Source: JBFMFR01 sp040752025 (GTDB lineage: Bacteria; Chloroflexota; Anaerolineae; Anaerolineales; UBA4823). From it: a stretch of 64,000 nucleotides of DNA. Of this stretch, positions 25,586 through 34,411 are shown piece by piece. Every line of letters begins with the position of its first letter. The stretch's first letter is position 1. The translations under genes were made by a program, and so were the position numbers. The notes below the pieces were generated by a model. That model made no database searches, was not told the origin of the DNA, and worked only from the letters and a program-made list of their open reading frames with translations. The stretch covers positions 36,140 through 100,139 of the forward strand of contig JBFMFR010000022.1 of assembly GCA_040752025.1 (NCBI GenBank), read 5' to 3'.

Positions 25586-25606
25586 CCACCTGGAAAGGGC
25601 TACTTC
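25579..25606. terminator. Bidirectional terminator spanning two convergent stop codons
   Basis: GAAGTAGCC (25579-25587) pairs perfectly with GGCTACTTC (25598-25606) over a 10-base loop. The left arm contains the stop codon of the plus-strand gene and the right arm touches the stop codon of the GH4 gene. Confidence 0.6.
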
Positions 25607-26895
25607 TAAAACTGCGGCAGGTAATCCCGGTGCGTTTCAAGTACATCATCCAGGACGGCCTGTATCCGGTCGGCCCTGGGCCCCAGCGGGTGTGCGAGCA
25701 GCGCCTGGTAAGCTGCCTGGCGGTCGCCGTGCACAGCTGCCTCAACTGTGAGTAATTCGTAAGCTTTCACCTGGGCGATCAGCCCAAAGCAAGCCGGTGG
25801 CAGTGGCTCGTTGGGTAAGGGGTGGATACCCTGGCGGTCTACTCGGGCGGGCATTTCCAGCACCCATTCGTCTGGCCAGGCTGCCACTGCGCCAGCATTG
25901 TGCGTGTTGACGATGTGTGTTTCGCCCAGATCATTGTAATGCGCATTAAGTAACTGCGTGGCCACGGTGGAATAATAGGCCCCGCCGCGTTTCATCAGAT
26001 CCTCGGGCAGCTCCACCAGGTCTGGATCGGCGTACTGGCACAGCAAATCCTTTTCGACCTGGATCACCTCTTCGGCGCGCGAAGGGGGCCATTGATCTTG
26101 TAACGCCAGCTTGTGATCGGTGTAGTAGAAGTATTGCAGGTAATAGTTGGGGATCATGTGCAGGCTTTCGAGTGTGTGCAGGTCCCATTCGGGCTCGAGG
26201 TCGCTGCGCAGGCTGGCGAGATAGCCTTCGAAAATCTGGGGCCAGATATCCTCTCCATCCACACGGAAGCCGCGATGCCAGGTCAGGTGGTTGAGTCCCA
26301 GGGTATCCAGTTCGGCGCGCTGTGGCGCGATCTTTTCTCCGGTCAATTGTTCCAGTTTTTCCAGGAAGGCCATTTTGGTAGTGATGGCCACGTTGCACAC
26401 CCCCACACAAGGCACATCAGGGGCGTATTTCACCAATGCCTGGGTGACCAACCCGGCCGGGTTGGTGAAGTTGGCCAGCAAGGCGCCCGGCTCGGCCAGC
26501 TCGCGCATATCGACGGCGATTTTTAGGATGATCGGAATCGTGCGCAGGGCTTTGGCCATGCCGCCAACGCCGGTGGTCTCCTGCCCAACCAGGCCGTGCC
26601 GCTTGCCCAGGTATTCGTCCTCGCGGCGGGCCTGCATCTGGCCGACGCGCAATTGAGTGGTTACGTAGGATGCCCCTCGAACGGCCTGACGCTGGTCGGT
26701 AGTGAGCACAACCTTGAAAGGGTCGCCTTTGGCGGCAACCATGCGTTGGGCAAAGCCACCGACAATTTTCAGCCGTTCCGCATCGATATCCATCAACCAG
26801 AGTTCTTTCAGGGGCAGTTGCTCCAGACGCGCTAAAAATCCATTGACCAGTTCAGGCGTGTAGGTCGAACCGCCTCCGATAACAGCGACTTTCAT
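25606..26895 (-). CDS. Glycoside hydrolase family 4 (6-phospho-beta-glucosidase type)
   Basis: A 429-residue NAD- and metal-dependent GH4 glycosidase, which cleaves glycosides or 6-phosphoglycosides by a redox-elimination mechanism. The N-terminal NAD site is VAVIGGGSTYTPELVNG. Family motifs follow: NFTNPAGLVTQA near 150, GVCNVAITTK with the metal-binding Cys near 170, and LNHLTWHRG with the metal-binding His near 200. The ATG at 26895 has GGAGGT 5 bases upstream. Substrate cannot be told from sequence: alpha-glucosidase, alpha-galacturonidase and 6-phospho-beta-glucosidase subfamilies all fit. The upstream 500 bp hold remains of a LacI regulator and perhaps an ABC permease. Confidence 0.9.
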   Translation of the reverse strand: MKVAVIGGGSTYTPELVNGFLARLEQLPLKELWLMDIDAERLKIVGGFAQRMVAAKGDPFKVVLTTDQRQAVRGASYVTTQLRVGQMQARREDEYLGKRHGLVGQETTGVGGMAKALRTIPIILKIAVDMRELAEPGALLANFTNPAGLVTQALVKYAPDVPCVGVCNVAITTKMAFLEKLEQLTGEKIAPQRAELDTLGLNHLTWHRGFRVDGEDIWPQIFEGYLASLRSDLEPEWDLHTLESLHMIPNYYLQYFYYTDHKLALQDQWPPSRAEEVIQVEKDLLCQYADPDLVELPEDLMKRGGAYYSTVATQLLNAHYNDLGETHIVNTHNAGAVAAWPDEWVLEMPARVDRQGIHPLPNEPLPPACFGLIAQVKAYELLTVEAAVHGDRQAAYQALLAHPLGPRADRIQAVLDDVLETHRDYLPQF

Positions 26896-26920
26896 AGTAC
26901 CTCCATAGATATTGCCAGGT

Positions 26921-27060
26921 TTATTTCTCCATGCCAGTGGTGAGCACATCCTGGATTAAGAAGCGTTGAGCGATGAAAACAGGATCATAGGGATGTATAT
27001 CAACGGTCCGAGGTAATCGTTCCAGGCTCAGATTATTGGGATAGAATGGGTGGGTAGGCT
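26921..27060 (-). pseudogene. Possible remnant of a sugar ABC permease C-terminus
   Basis: A minus-strand frame ending at 26921 carries DPVFIAQRFLIQDVLTTGME near its end, which resembles the C-terminal tail of MalG-type sugar permeases (F-x-x-QR-F-x-x-G-x-T-x-G-x-K). The rest of the frame shows no membrane helices. The assignment is weak and rests on the tail and on the neighbouring GH4 gene and LacI remnant. Confidence 0.25.
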
Positions 27061-27093
27061 CGGCAATCGCTTGGGTTTTACCTCTCGATAGAA

Positions 27094-27371
27094 TTAGTTG
27101 ATTGAATTGGGTTTGGACTCTGCCGGACAGCCACAAGAGCGGCGCAGAACAATTTCGGTCGGAAGCAGCGTAATCGGATCAGCGGTCTCATCATCAGCGC
27201 CGAAAATGGCGTCAAAGGTGGGGAACGGGCCTTCGAGAAATTTTTTCATCGCCTGGTAAGCGATATCGCTTTCGAAGCCCTCCTGGAGAACCAGCGCCAG
27301 GTCGAGAGGCAGGTTATGCGCTTCAAGGGCCGCCTTGAAGCCAATCTCGCGCCAGTGGGCATCCTCCTTCT
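27094..27371 (-). pseudogene. LacI family regulator remnant, C-terminal with internal deletion
   Basis: Translation of the minus strand gives EDAHWREIGFKAALEAHNLP, then LVLQEGFESDIAYQAMKKFL and TFDAIFGADD, which match the periplasmic-binding-like core of LacI repressors. It then jumps straight to ADPITLLPTEIVLRRSCGC, the conserved C-terminal end of the family, and stops with TAA at 27094-27096. The helix-turn-helix, the first half of the core and about 60 residues between FGADD and PITLLP are missing. It begins right after the adenosine deaminase stop codon. Confidence 0.75.
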
Positions 27372-27389
27372 ACGCAAATCGCTCTCGGA

Positions 27390-28445
27390 TTATTCGCTTT
27401 CAAGCTCCAGAGCGAATTCTGCTTCCACGGATTGCACCAGGTCCTCTTTCTCATCCTCAGGCAAGAAGCTGGCCCTGGCAGCCGCGATCACCCGCTCGCG
27501 CAGCACTTCGAGCGAAAGCCCCAGGTCTTCGCATACCAGGCGGTATTCGTCGCTCAGGGTAATTTGCGAGATGCTGGGATCATCGGTGTTGATGGTCACG
27601 TTCAAGCCGTGCGACATCATGCGCGGCAGAGGGTGAACGGTCAGGGAAGGGACCACGCCGGACTGGTAATTGCTGGTCACACAGACTTCGAAGGGGATTT
27701 GGCGCTCGCGTGCCAGTACGGTGATATCCGGGTCCTCCAGGACGCGTATCCCATGCCCAATGCGGTCGGCGTGTAAGTACAGGATCGCGTCAGCAACGTT
27801 CTCGGCGCTGCCCCATTCGCCAGCATGCACAGTCAGGTGAAGGCCAGCTTCTTTGGCAAGTTTGAAAACACCTAGAAAACCCCGTCCAGAGTGATTGGCT
27901 TCGTCGCCAGCCATATCTAGCCCCACGATGCCGCGATCTTTGCGTTCGGCTGCCAACGTGGCGACTTCCAGGGCGAGATCGAGATCCTCATGGCGGTTGA
28001 CGCTGGCAATCAGGCGCGCTTTTACCCCATGAAGCTGTTCTGCCTTGCGGGTGCCTTCGATCACCCAATCCATCACCTCGCTCAAAGGAAAGCCTTCGGA
28101 GCGCCCCAGGGCCACCGGAGTAAAACGCAGTTCGATGTAGCGAACGTTATCGCGAGCTGCATCCTCGATCGTCTCGCTGGTAATGCGCTCGATGACTTCG
28201 GGCGAGCGGTAGAAAAGCCGTAAAGTCTCGAATTTGGACAGGAAATTGGAGAAGGAATATTCTTCTTCGTCCCCGATCTGCACCAGTTCCCGCAACTTGC
28301 CCGTGTTGGGAAGCGTCAGCCCGTGAGAACGTCCCACTTCCAGCAGCGTGCGCAAGCGCAGGGAGCCTTCCAGATGCCGGTGCAATTCCACCTTAGGTAG
28401 GGCGCGATAAAATTCAGGTGGACGTCTTCTTAGTTCATAGTGCAT
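27390..28445 (-). CDS. add: Adenosine deaminase
   Basis: A 351-residue zinc-dependent adenosine/AMP deaminase that turns adenosine into inosine in purine salvage. The metal-binding HxH is in KVELHRHLEGSLR near residue 20, the third His in TVHAGEWG near 205, the catalytic His in DRIGHGIRVLED near 230 and the last ligand in INTDDPSIS near 285. Length is normal. There is no strong Shine-Dalgarno sequence before the ATG. It lies 67 bp after secA on the same strand and just ahead of the decayed LacI/GH4 locus. Confidence 0.95.
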   Translation of the reverse strand: MHYELRRRPPEFYRALPKVELHRHLEGSLRLRTLLEVGRSHGLTLPNTGKLRELVQIGDEEEYSFSNFLSKFETLRLFYRSPEVIERITSETIEDAARDNVRYIELRFTPVALGRSEGFPLSEVMDWVIEGTRKAEQLHGVKARLIASVNRHEDLDLALEVATLAAERKDRGIVGLDMAGDEANHSGRGFLGVFKLAKEAGLHLTVHAGEWGSAENVADAILYLHADRIGHGIRVLEDPDITVLARERQIPFEVCVTSNYQSGVVPSLTVHPLPRMMSHGLNVTINTDDPSISQITLSDEYRLVCEDLGLSLEVLRERVIAAARASFLPEDEKEDLVQSVEAEFALELESE

Positions 28446-28512
28446 TAGCGGTGCATTCCTGGTTGAATTTTATCGCATTACCGGGTAATTTGTCCAATAA
28501 CTTTAGAATTGC

Positions 28513-31500
28513 TTATCTTTTGTGCCTGCGCCGGCGCTTGCCACCCGACCTGGGCGACTCATTGACCTGTGCGTCCAGGGACTCCTCAACGATGCTCTCC
28601 TCAACATCGTCTGTTTCTTCCTCGGGCATCTCGTCAAGGGGCGCTTCTTCTTGCCCGGCAGCAGTTTGCACCTGGCTCAAATCGCGCGGCCGGTAGGTGA
28701 ACATGCGCGAGACCACTTCCAGGCGCATGCTGCTCAACAGGTTTTCGAACAACTCTGAAGCGCGCGATTTATATTGAACCAGCGGGTCGCGTTGGGCATA
28801 CGCTTCCAGACCGATTGAAACGCGCAGCGATTCCATCTGAGTCAGGTATTCGACCCATAACTGGGTGATGACGCCGAGTAGAAGCTGGCGGTAAATGCCA
28901 GTCAGGGCTCTGCGCCCAAGCACATCGCCTGTGGCTTTCAGAATTTCGGCCGGTAGGTTTTTCAAAGGTTGTTGCAAGAAGGGTTCTAGAGACTCCTCCA
29001 ACTCTTCGGAAATCGCTTCTCGGACGGATTCTTCGAATTCCGAAAGGCGCGTGGAGCTCAAGCGCTGTAACTCAGTCGCGCCCCAGGATTGGCAAATCGT
29101 GGTCTGCACGGCCTCCAGGTGTTCGAGCACATCGGCGGCGATATCGGCATGATCAACGTTGTCCAGGAAACTCGCTGCATAGAACACGTAACTCAGGCGG
29201 TTGGTTTGCTGGAAGACTCTGCGGTGGGTGCGCTTGTCGAAAGTCGCCCGCGCACCCTGGGGCATAATCAACAGAACCCGCAAGATTTTCTGCTGGTCAT
29301 AGGGGGGCTGCAGGCGGGAAAGGGCGCTGTCCACATCCTTGGCAATCTGTCCGTTATCCCCCAGGTAGCGTTCGATACGCTGCTGGAAGACATCGGATAC
29401 AGCGCCTAAGATATTATCAGCCAGTTCGCTCCAGTCGAAAGTGGACAGTTGGCTGGCGTTCAAGCCAAGCGATTCGTCCAGCCGGCGCTCAACCGTGCCG
29501 ACCAATCGTTTGACTGTCTGCTCGGTCAGGGTCTCTGTTATTTGCTGGCGAATCTCTTCAGCCGCCAGGTCGGGATCGCCATACAAGGAGCGCTGTGCTT
29601 CTGTTGACAGGCGCAGGGGCAAGTGAACGCTATTGGAGAGCTCGGCGACGATTTCTGCCGGCCGGCGCACTTCGCTTTGATCTTCAAGAGAGAGGCCTTC
29701 GAAGAAAGTATCCACGGTTTCCATGCGCTCATCGATTTGTTCTTCCAGGCGCGCCTCGTTCTGCTGAAGGATGGCGAGAATCGATTGCAGATGATGGTCC
29801 CGCTCTGTCTCTAGAGCCTGCCTGGCGATGTTCAACAGTTCGCTACGGGCGGTCTCGCGCCTCGGTTTCTCAGTCAGCCAGGGCATGGCGCGCAACATCA
29901 AGGCCAGAGAGAAGGTCGGCATAATGAGGTGACCGATGGATATGGAGGGTTGTACCTGATCCAGCCAGGCAAGCAATTTCCAGGGCCCGCCCTCATCGGC
30001 CAGCGCCTCGGGAATGCGCCGGGTGACCTCTATGCGGAGCATCTCGCGCACATCATCCGTCAAATCTTCCTTGTGGAAGATGCGGTTGCGCTGCATGTAA
30101 ATGCTGGCTCGCTGGCTGTTGAGCACATCGTCATATTCCAGCAAGTGTTTGCGTACGTCGAAGTTAGCGCCCTCGACGCGCGTCTGGGATTGCTCCACGA
30201 TGCGGCTGACCAGCCCTACCTCCAGCGGCAGAGCGTCATCGACTTTCAGGCGATCCATCAACGCTTCTGCCTGCTGGCCTCCGAAGAGGCGCATCAGGTC
30301 ATCTTGCATCGAGAGATAAAAGCGCGACGAGCCCGGGTCGCCCTGGCGGGCAGCGCGGCCGCGTAACTGGTTATCGATGCGGCGGGCATCGTGGCGTTCC
30401 GAGCCGATCACGTGCAGACCACCCAGAGCGCGCACCTGTTCCATCTCACGCATGTGTTGGAAGTAATATTGGATTTCGGCTTCGTAAATGCCATAGCTTG
30501 CAGGCGGCAGTGCCAACAGCGCCTGGTGGCGTTCGAACATAGTCAGATCATAAGGATTGGCCACTCCGCTGCGTTTGAGCACGCGGTTTGCAGCCGCCAG
30601 GATTTCCTCAGCCAACTCGCCCCCTAGCTTGATGTCTACCCCACGGCCGGCCATGTTGGTGGCGATGGTCACGGAGCCAAAGGAGCCTGCCCCGGCGATG
30701 ATCTGGCTCTCCTCGGTGTGCTTGCGAGCGTTGAGCACCTCGTGGGGAATGCCGGCCTTCAGATTGCTTTCCAGGCGCGATCTGTTTTCCTCGGGCAGTT
30801 CGAGCAATTCCAATAGAAGCGCCAGGTTGGCGGAATCCTCGGGGTTGAAGGATATACCCAATTCACGTGATAGCCGGCGCATCTCCGAGATTTCCAGGTT
30901 CTCCAGAGGCTCGTACAGAAACTGAAGTTCAGAGATCTGGCGACCATCTTCGATGCGATCGTTTTGAACCATCCATACATGACGCAGCAGGATGGTTTGA
31001 GCCAGGCGGCGCAGCGGTTCGGCTTTCAGCCGCTGTGAAACAAGCTCCGACATTTCGACGGAACTCGTACCGACCAGAACCGGGCGGCCCATGGCGTGAT
31101 CGCGCAGGATTTCCCTGGCGATGGCGCGCAGCTTGGTTTCGCCAGTGCGATAAACGACATCCGGGTAATCTTTGCGCCGCCAGAAGACGGGCATTTTTTC
31201 GCCGTCACCTTTCCTGGCATAATAATTGAACTTATAGCCATGTTCATCACGGCTGTCGACTTCGACCAGCCCTGAGTCAGTCTGGGAGGCCTGGTATTCC
31301 AGGTTGGTTGGGATGGCCAGAACGCCCAGTTGGTAGATTTTATCGAATTCTTCCGACTCGGTAACGGCCGTACCGCTCATGCCGGCCAGTTTGTCGTACA
31401 TGCGGAAATAGTTTTGTATGGTGATGGTGGCGTAGGTGACCGATTCGCTTTGCACCCGGGCGCCTTCCTTGGCTTCCACCGCCTGGTGCAAGCCATCTGA

Positions 31501-32631
31501 CCAGCGCCGTCCGGGCATCATACGCCCGGTGAACTCATCCACGATGATCACCTTGCCGCCCTGCACCAGGTAGTCCTTGTTGCGTTTGAACAGGAATTGA
31601 GCGCGCAGGGCCTGTTCCAGATACCCCAACATGCGCGCCTGTTCCATAGTGACATCTTCCGGCCGCTCCGGGTCGCGCAAGGACATGCCCAGCAGTTCCT
31701 CCACGTGGCCCTCGCCCAACTCGGTCAATGAAACCGTGCGGTCTTTCTCGCTGATCTCGTAATCCTCCGGGCGAAGCTGGCGCACAATCTGGGCCATGCG
31801 CACGTACCATTCGGCCTCATCTTGGGCCGGACCGGAGATGATCAGGGGCGTGCGCGCTTCATCGATCAGCACATTATCCACCTCATCGATAATGGCGTAG
31901 GAATGCCCGCGCTGGACACGTTCATCCCAGGACATCGCCATGTTGTCACGCAGGTAATCGAAGCCAAATTCGCTGTTGGTGCCGTAAGTGATATCGGCCG
32001 CATAAGCCTCGACGCGCGGCACCATTTGCAACTGGTTTTGATCTTCGTGGGGCGACTCGTGCTCTAAATCGACCAAAAAGGCTTTTTTGCCATTCTCGGT
32101 GCGGGCCGCCATCTGCAATACGCCTACGCTCAATCCCAGCAAGTTATAGATGGGCGCCATCCAACGTGCGTCGCGGCGGGCCAGGTAGTCGTTGACGGTG
32201 ATCAGGTGAGCGCCTTTACCAGTCAGGGCATTCAGGTAAAGCGGCAGGGTTGCTACCAGGGTTTTACCTTCGCCTGTGCGCATCTCGGCGATCTTGCCTT
32301 TATGCAGGACGATGCCGCCGATCAACTGGACATCGTAGTGGCGCAGCCCAATCGTGCGCTTACTGGCCTCTCTGACCACAGCGAAGGCTTCTGGCAGAAT
32401 TTCATCGAGAAAGTCCTGTTCGATCTGTAGAATTTCTTTGGCATCCAGGATGCCCCGGAGCTGGTTAGCCAGGCTGGCGCGGAATGTATTCGTTTTGGCG
32501 CGCAAAGCCGCCTCGCTCAGTTGTTCAAACTCAGCCTCCAGGTTGTTGATTTGTTCAACAACCGAAGCATACTTGTCAATTTCGCGTTTGTCGGGGTCGC
32601 CCCCAACCATACGAATAAACTTTTTCAGCAT
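28513..32631 (-). CDS. secA: Preprotein translocase ATPase SecA, unusually long
   Basis: A 1,372-residue SecA, the ATPase motor that pushes preproteins through SecYEG. Walker A is MRTGEGKT at 117-124, Walker B IIDEVDNVLIDEAR near 248-260, the preprotein cross-linking domain follows, and NBD2 has TNMAGRGVDIKLGG and the arginine-finger block QLRGRAARQGDPGSSRFYLS. Two features are odd. NBD2 holds an insertion of about 90 residues (near 570-660, with RIEDGRQISELQF). About 590 residues follow the helicase core, against roughly 250-300 usually. The end is SGGKRRRRHKR, without the SEC-C zinc motif. Promoter and GAGGT ribosome site are clear. Confidence 0.95.
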   Translation of the reverse strand: MLKKFIRMVGGDPDKREIDKYASVVEQINNLEAEFEQLSEAALRAKTNTFRASLANQLRGILDAKEILQIEQDFLDEILPEAFAVVREASKRTIGLRHYDVQLIGGIVLHKGKIAEMRTGEGKTLVATLPLYLNALTGKGAHLITVNDYLARRDARWMAPIYNLLGLSVGVLQMAARTENGKKAFLVDLEHESPHEDQNQLQMVPRVEAYAADITYGTNSEFGFDYLRDNMAMSWDERVQRGHSYAIIDEVDNVLIDEARTPLIISGPAQDEAEWYVRMAQIVRQLRPEDYEISEKDRTVSLTELGEGHVEELLGMSLRDPERPEDVTMEQARMLGYLEQALRAQFLFKRNKDYLVQGGKVIIVDEFTGRMMPGRRWSDGLHQAVEAKEGARVQSESVTYATITIQNYFRMYDKLAGMSGTAVTESEEFDKIYQLGVLAIPTNLEYQASQTDSGLVEVDSRDEHGYKFNYYARKGDGEKMPVFWRRKDYPDVVYRTGETKLRAIAREILRDHAMGRPVLVGTSSVEMSELVSQRLKAEPLRRLAQTILLRHVWMVQNDRIEDGRQISELQFLYEPLENLEISEMRRLSRELGISFNPEDSANLALLLELLELPEENRSRLESNLKAGIPHEVLNARKHTEESQIIAGAGSFGSVTIATNMAGRGVDIKLGGELAEEILAAANRVLKRSGVANPYDLTMFERHQALLALPPASYGIYEAEIQYYFQHMREMEQVRALGGLHVIGSERHDARRIDNQLRGRAARQGDPGSSRFYLSMQDDLMRLFGGQQAEALMDRLKVDDALPLEVGLVSRIVEQSQTRVEGANFDVRKHLLEYDDVLNSQRASIYMQRNRIFHKEDLTDDVREMLRIEVTRRIPEALADEGGPWKLLAWLDQVQPSISIGHLIMPTFSLALMLRAMPWLTEKPRRETARSELLNIARQALETERDHHLQSILAILQQNEARLEEQIDERMETVDTFFEGLSLEDQSEVRRPAEIVAELSNSVHLPLRLSTEAQRSLYGDPDLAAEEIRQQITETLTEQTVKRLVGTVERRLDESLGLNASQLSTFDWSELADNILGAVSDVFQQRIERYLGDNGQIAKDVDSALSRLQPPYDQQKILRVLLIMPQGARATFDKRTHRRVFQQTNRLSYVFYAASFLDNVDHADIAADVLEHLEAVQTTICQSWGATELQRLSSTRLSEFEESVREAISEELEESLEPFLQQPLKNLPAEILKATGDVLGRRALTGIYRQLLLGVITQLWVEYLTQMESLRVSIGLEAYAQRDPLVQYKSRASELFENLLSSMRLEVVSRMFTYRPRDLSQVQTAAGQEEAPLDEMPEEETDDVEESIVEESLDAQVNESPRSGGKRRRRHKR

Positions 32632-32653
32632 AGATGTTTTACCTCAGTGGGCG

Positions 32654-32662
32654 ATTATAGCA
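32654..32662 (-). promoter_or_regulatory. Extended -10 promoter of secA
   Basis: On the minus strand TGCTATAAT, a perfect extended -10, lies 22 bases before the secA ATG; GAGGT at good spacing follows. The same nine bases occur ahead of dnaE at 40192-40200. Confidence 0.65.
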
Positions 32663-32743
32663 TAAGGCCGGTTGAACCAATATAAGAGGAACATAGGTTA
32701 TATCTCGACAAAAATAGTGGGAATATTTGATAAGTTGAAATGG

Positions 32744-34267
32744 TCAGGCACTGGCGATGCGCTTTGCCACTTTCCAGGCGGCGGGGATGACGCTATTCAC
32801 TCCGCCGCCGCTTTCACTCTGCGCGCCGACGAACCACAAACCCTGAATAGGAGTCTGGTGTGGCACCCGGGGGGTGTTCATTTTCGGCGCCAATCCGCCA
32901 AAGGCATGGTGCTCCAGGTGTGTGATTTTTCGAAATTCTTCCGGCGAAAGGATGTGGCAGGTGTGCACGTGCTGGCTCAGGCCGGGGATATACCGTTCAG
33001 CACAGCCGATCAATTGGTCAGCATAGGCCTCTTTGCGTTCCTGCCAGTTCCCTTCGGCCAGATGATCGGGGCAGATGGTGTAGATGGTCATGGCGTGATG
33101 ATCTCCCGGGGCCATTTCTGGGCTGTGCAGGCTGGGGATGTGCACCACAAAGCCTTTCTCGCCGCCGTGATAGATACCCTGGCTGGCCTCAATGATCGCG
33201 TCTTCCAGGTCGTAAGTGCCGTAGAAATATGTCACAGGCCCGTGAACATATTCTGATGGGTCGAAATCCAACCCCAGGTGTACCATAAAGACCGAGTCCA
33301 TCAGCGGCTGCTGTTTGACTTTCTGGATGAATTCATCGGGCAGGAGCGTTTCTCCAACCAGTTTCAGGAAGGTTTCTTTGGCGCCTCCGGAGGCGATGAC
33401 GACATCGGCGGGGTACTGCTGGTCCTTGCCAACTACAACGCCCTGCACGCGACCATCCTGCACTTGAATGCGGGTGACCGGTTTCTCCGTCAGGATCTGG
33501 CCGCCGAACTGTTCGATCTTGCCTGCCAGGGCATCCACCAGGGTGCTGATGCCTCCCAGGAAGCTGTAGTGATAGAGCGTTTCAGCCCCCGGAGCGATGA
33601 TCTTCGGCACGCGCTTTTCAAAAGAAGCCTCTGCATTGAGCGTGAAAACGCCCAGGCCAGGGAACTGACTTGGTGGGGTGAAAAAGTCGGCCAGGATGGA
33701 AATGAACACACACTGCAACTGGCGGGTTGAGAAATAAGAGTCCATAAATTGCTGTGCATTCCATTTCAGACGCCTCAGGAAGGGCAGCAGGCTCAGGTAC
33801 AGGCGGATTTTCCAGTATGTATTCTCCAGCCCGGCGGTATTGTCGGCGCGCCGGGCGAAGGTCATCAGGCGCGTGAAGCGCAGGTAGTCGCGCCAGTAAC
33901 GCGCTAACCCCTGGCGATCTTCGGGAAAGCGTTGGGCCAACTGCTTCATGCGCCAGTCGATCCCTTGATAATCCTTGGGGTTTTTGATGGCAAAGTCAGG
34001 GAAAACGTAGCCGCGGTCATCTTTGACCAGGCGCACCTGGTTGGCCACTCCCAGATCGGCCAGGACTAACCCAAGCGGCTCATCGGGGCCCAGCCCTTCC
34101 ACCAATAGCTGGCCCAAATCCCAACGGTAACCATCCCGCTCGAATGGGGCGGTCACGCCGCCCGGGCGCTGATTTTGTTCCAGGATGGTGACTTCATGCC
34201 CGGCCTGCGCCAGGTATGCCCCGGCTGTCAATCCGGCAACCCCTGACCCTATGATCACGATTTTCAT
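32744..34267 (-). CDS. CrtI/phytoene-desaturase-type FAD oxidoreductase
   Basis: A 507-residue flavoprotein of the phytoene dehydrogenase/amine oxidase superfamily. The FAD site is VIIGSGVAGLTAGAYLAQAG (residues 4-23) followed by the Glu in VTILEQNQRPGG. The substrate region is long and partly hydrophobic, and the C-terminal FAD motif is GLWFVGAQSESGGGVNSVI. Related proteins include carotene isomerases, desaturases and all-trans-retinol saturases; no other carotenoid gene is in the window, so the substrate stays open. AGGAGA precedes the ATG. It is 112 bp upstream of secA on the same strand. Confidence 0.85.
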   Translation of the reverse strand: MKIVIIGSGVAGLTAGAYLAQAGHEVTILEQNQRPGGVTAPFERDGYRWDLGQLLVEGLGPDEPLGLVLADLGVANQVRLVKDDRGYVFPDFAIKNPKDYQGIDWRMKQLAQRFPEDRQGLARYWRDYLRFTRLMTFARRADNTAGLENTYWKIRLYLSLLPFLRRLKWNAQQFMDSYFSTRQLQCVFISILADFFTPPSQFPGLGVFTLNAEASFEKRVPKIIAPGAETLYHYSFLGGISTLVDALAGKIEQFGGQILTEKPVTRIQVQDGRVQGVVVGKDQQYPADVVIASGGAKETFLKLVGETLLPDEFIQKVKQQPLMDSVFMVHLGLDFDPSEYVHGPVTYFYGTYDLEDAIIEASQGIYHGGEKGFVVHIPSLHSPEMAPGDHHAMTIYTICPDHLAEGNWQERKEAYADQLIGCAERYIPGLSQHVHTCHILSPEEFRKITHLEHHAFGGLAPKMNTPRVPHQTPIQGLWFVGAQSESGGGVNSVIPAAWKVAKRIASA

Positions 34268-34335
34268 GCTGGCTCTCCTGTTGATGGCAAATAAATTCCG
34301 GATGTGTTTTACCCTGATATTGTACCTGATGCAGG

Positions 34336-34341
34336 TATAAT
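34336..34341 (+). promoter_or_regulatory. -10 element upstream of the TPR protein gene
   Basis: A perfect TATAAT, 70 bases before the ATG at 34412. A matching -35 at usual spacing is not evident. Confidence 0.4.
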
Positions 34342-34411
34342 CAAGGCGTTTTCATCTGGAAACCTGTCCTGGTTTTCGCAGGGCATAAAGCATCATATAA
34401 GGATCGAGAGA

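Noticed and set aside
32672..33256. A 194-codon plus-strand frame before the CrtI-type gene end
   Set aside because: It is the antisense of the flavoprotein gene and has no coding signals.
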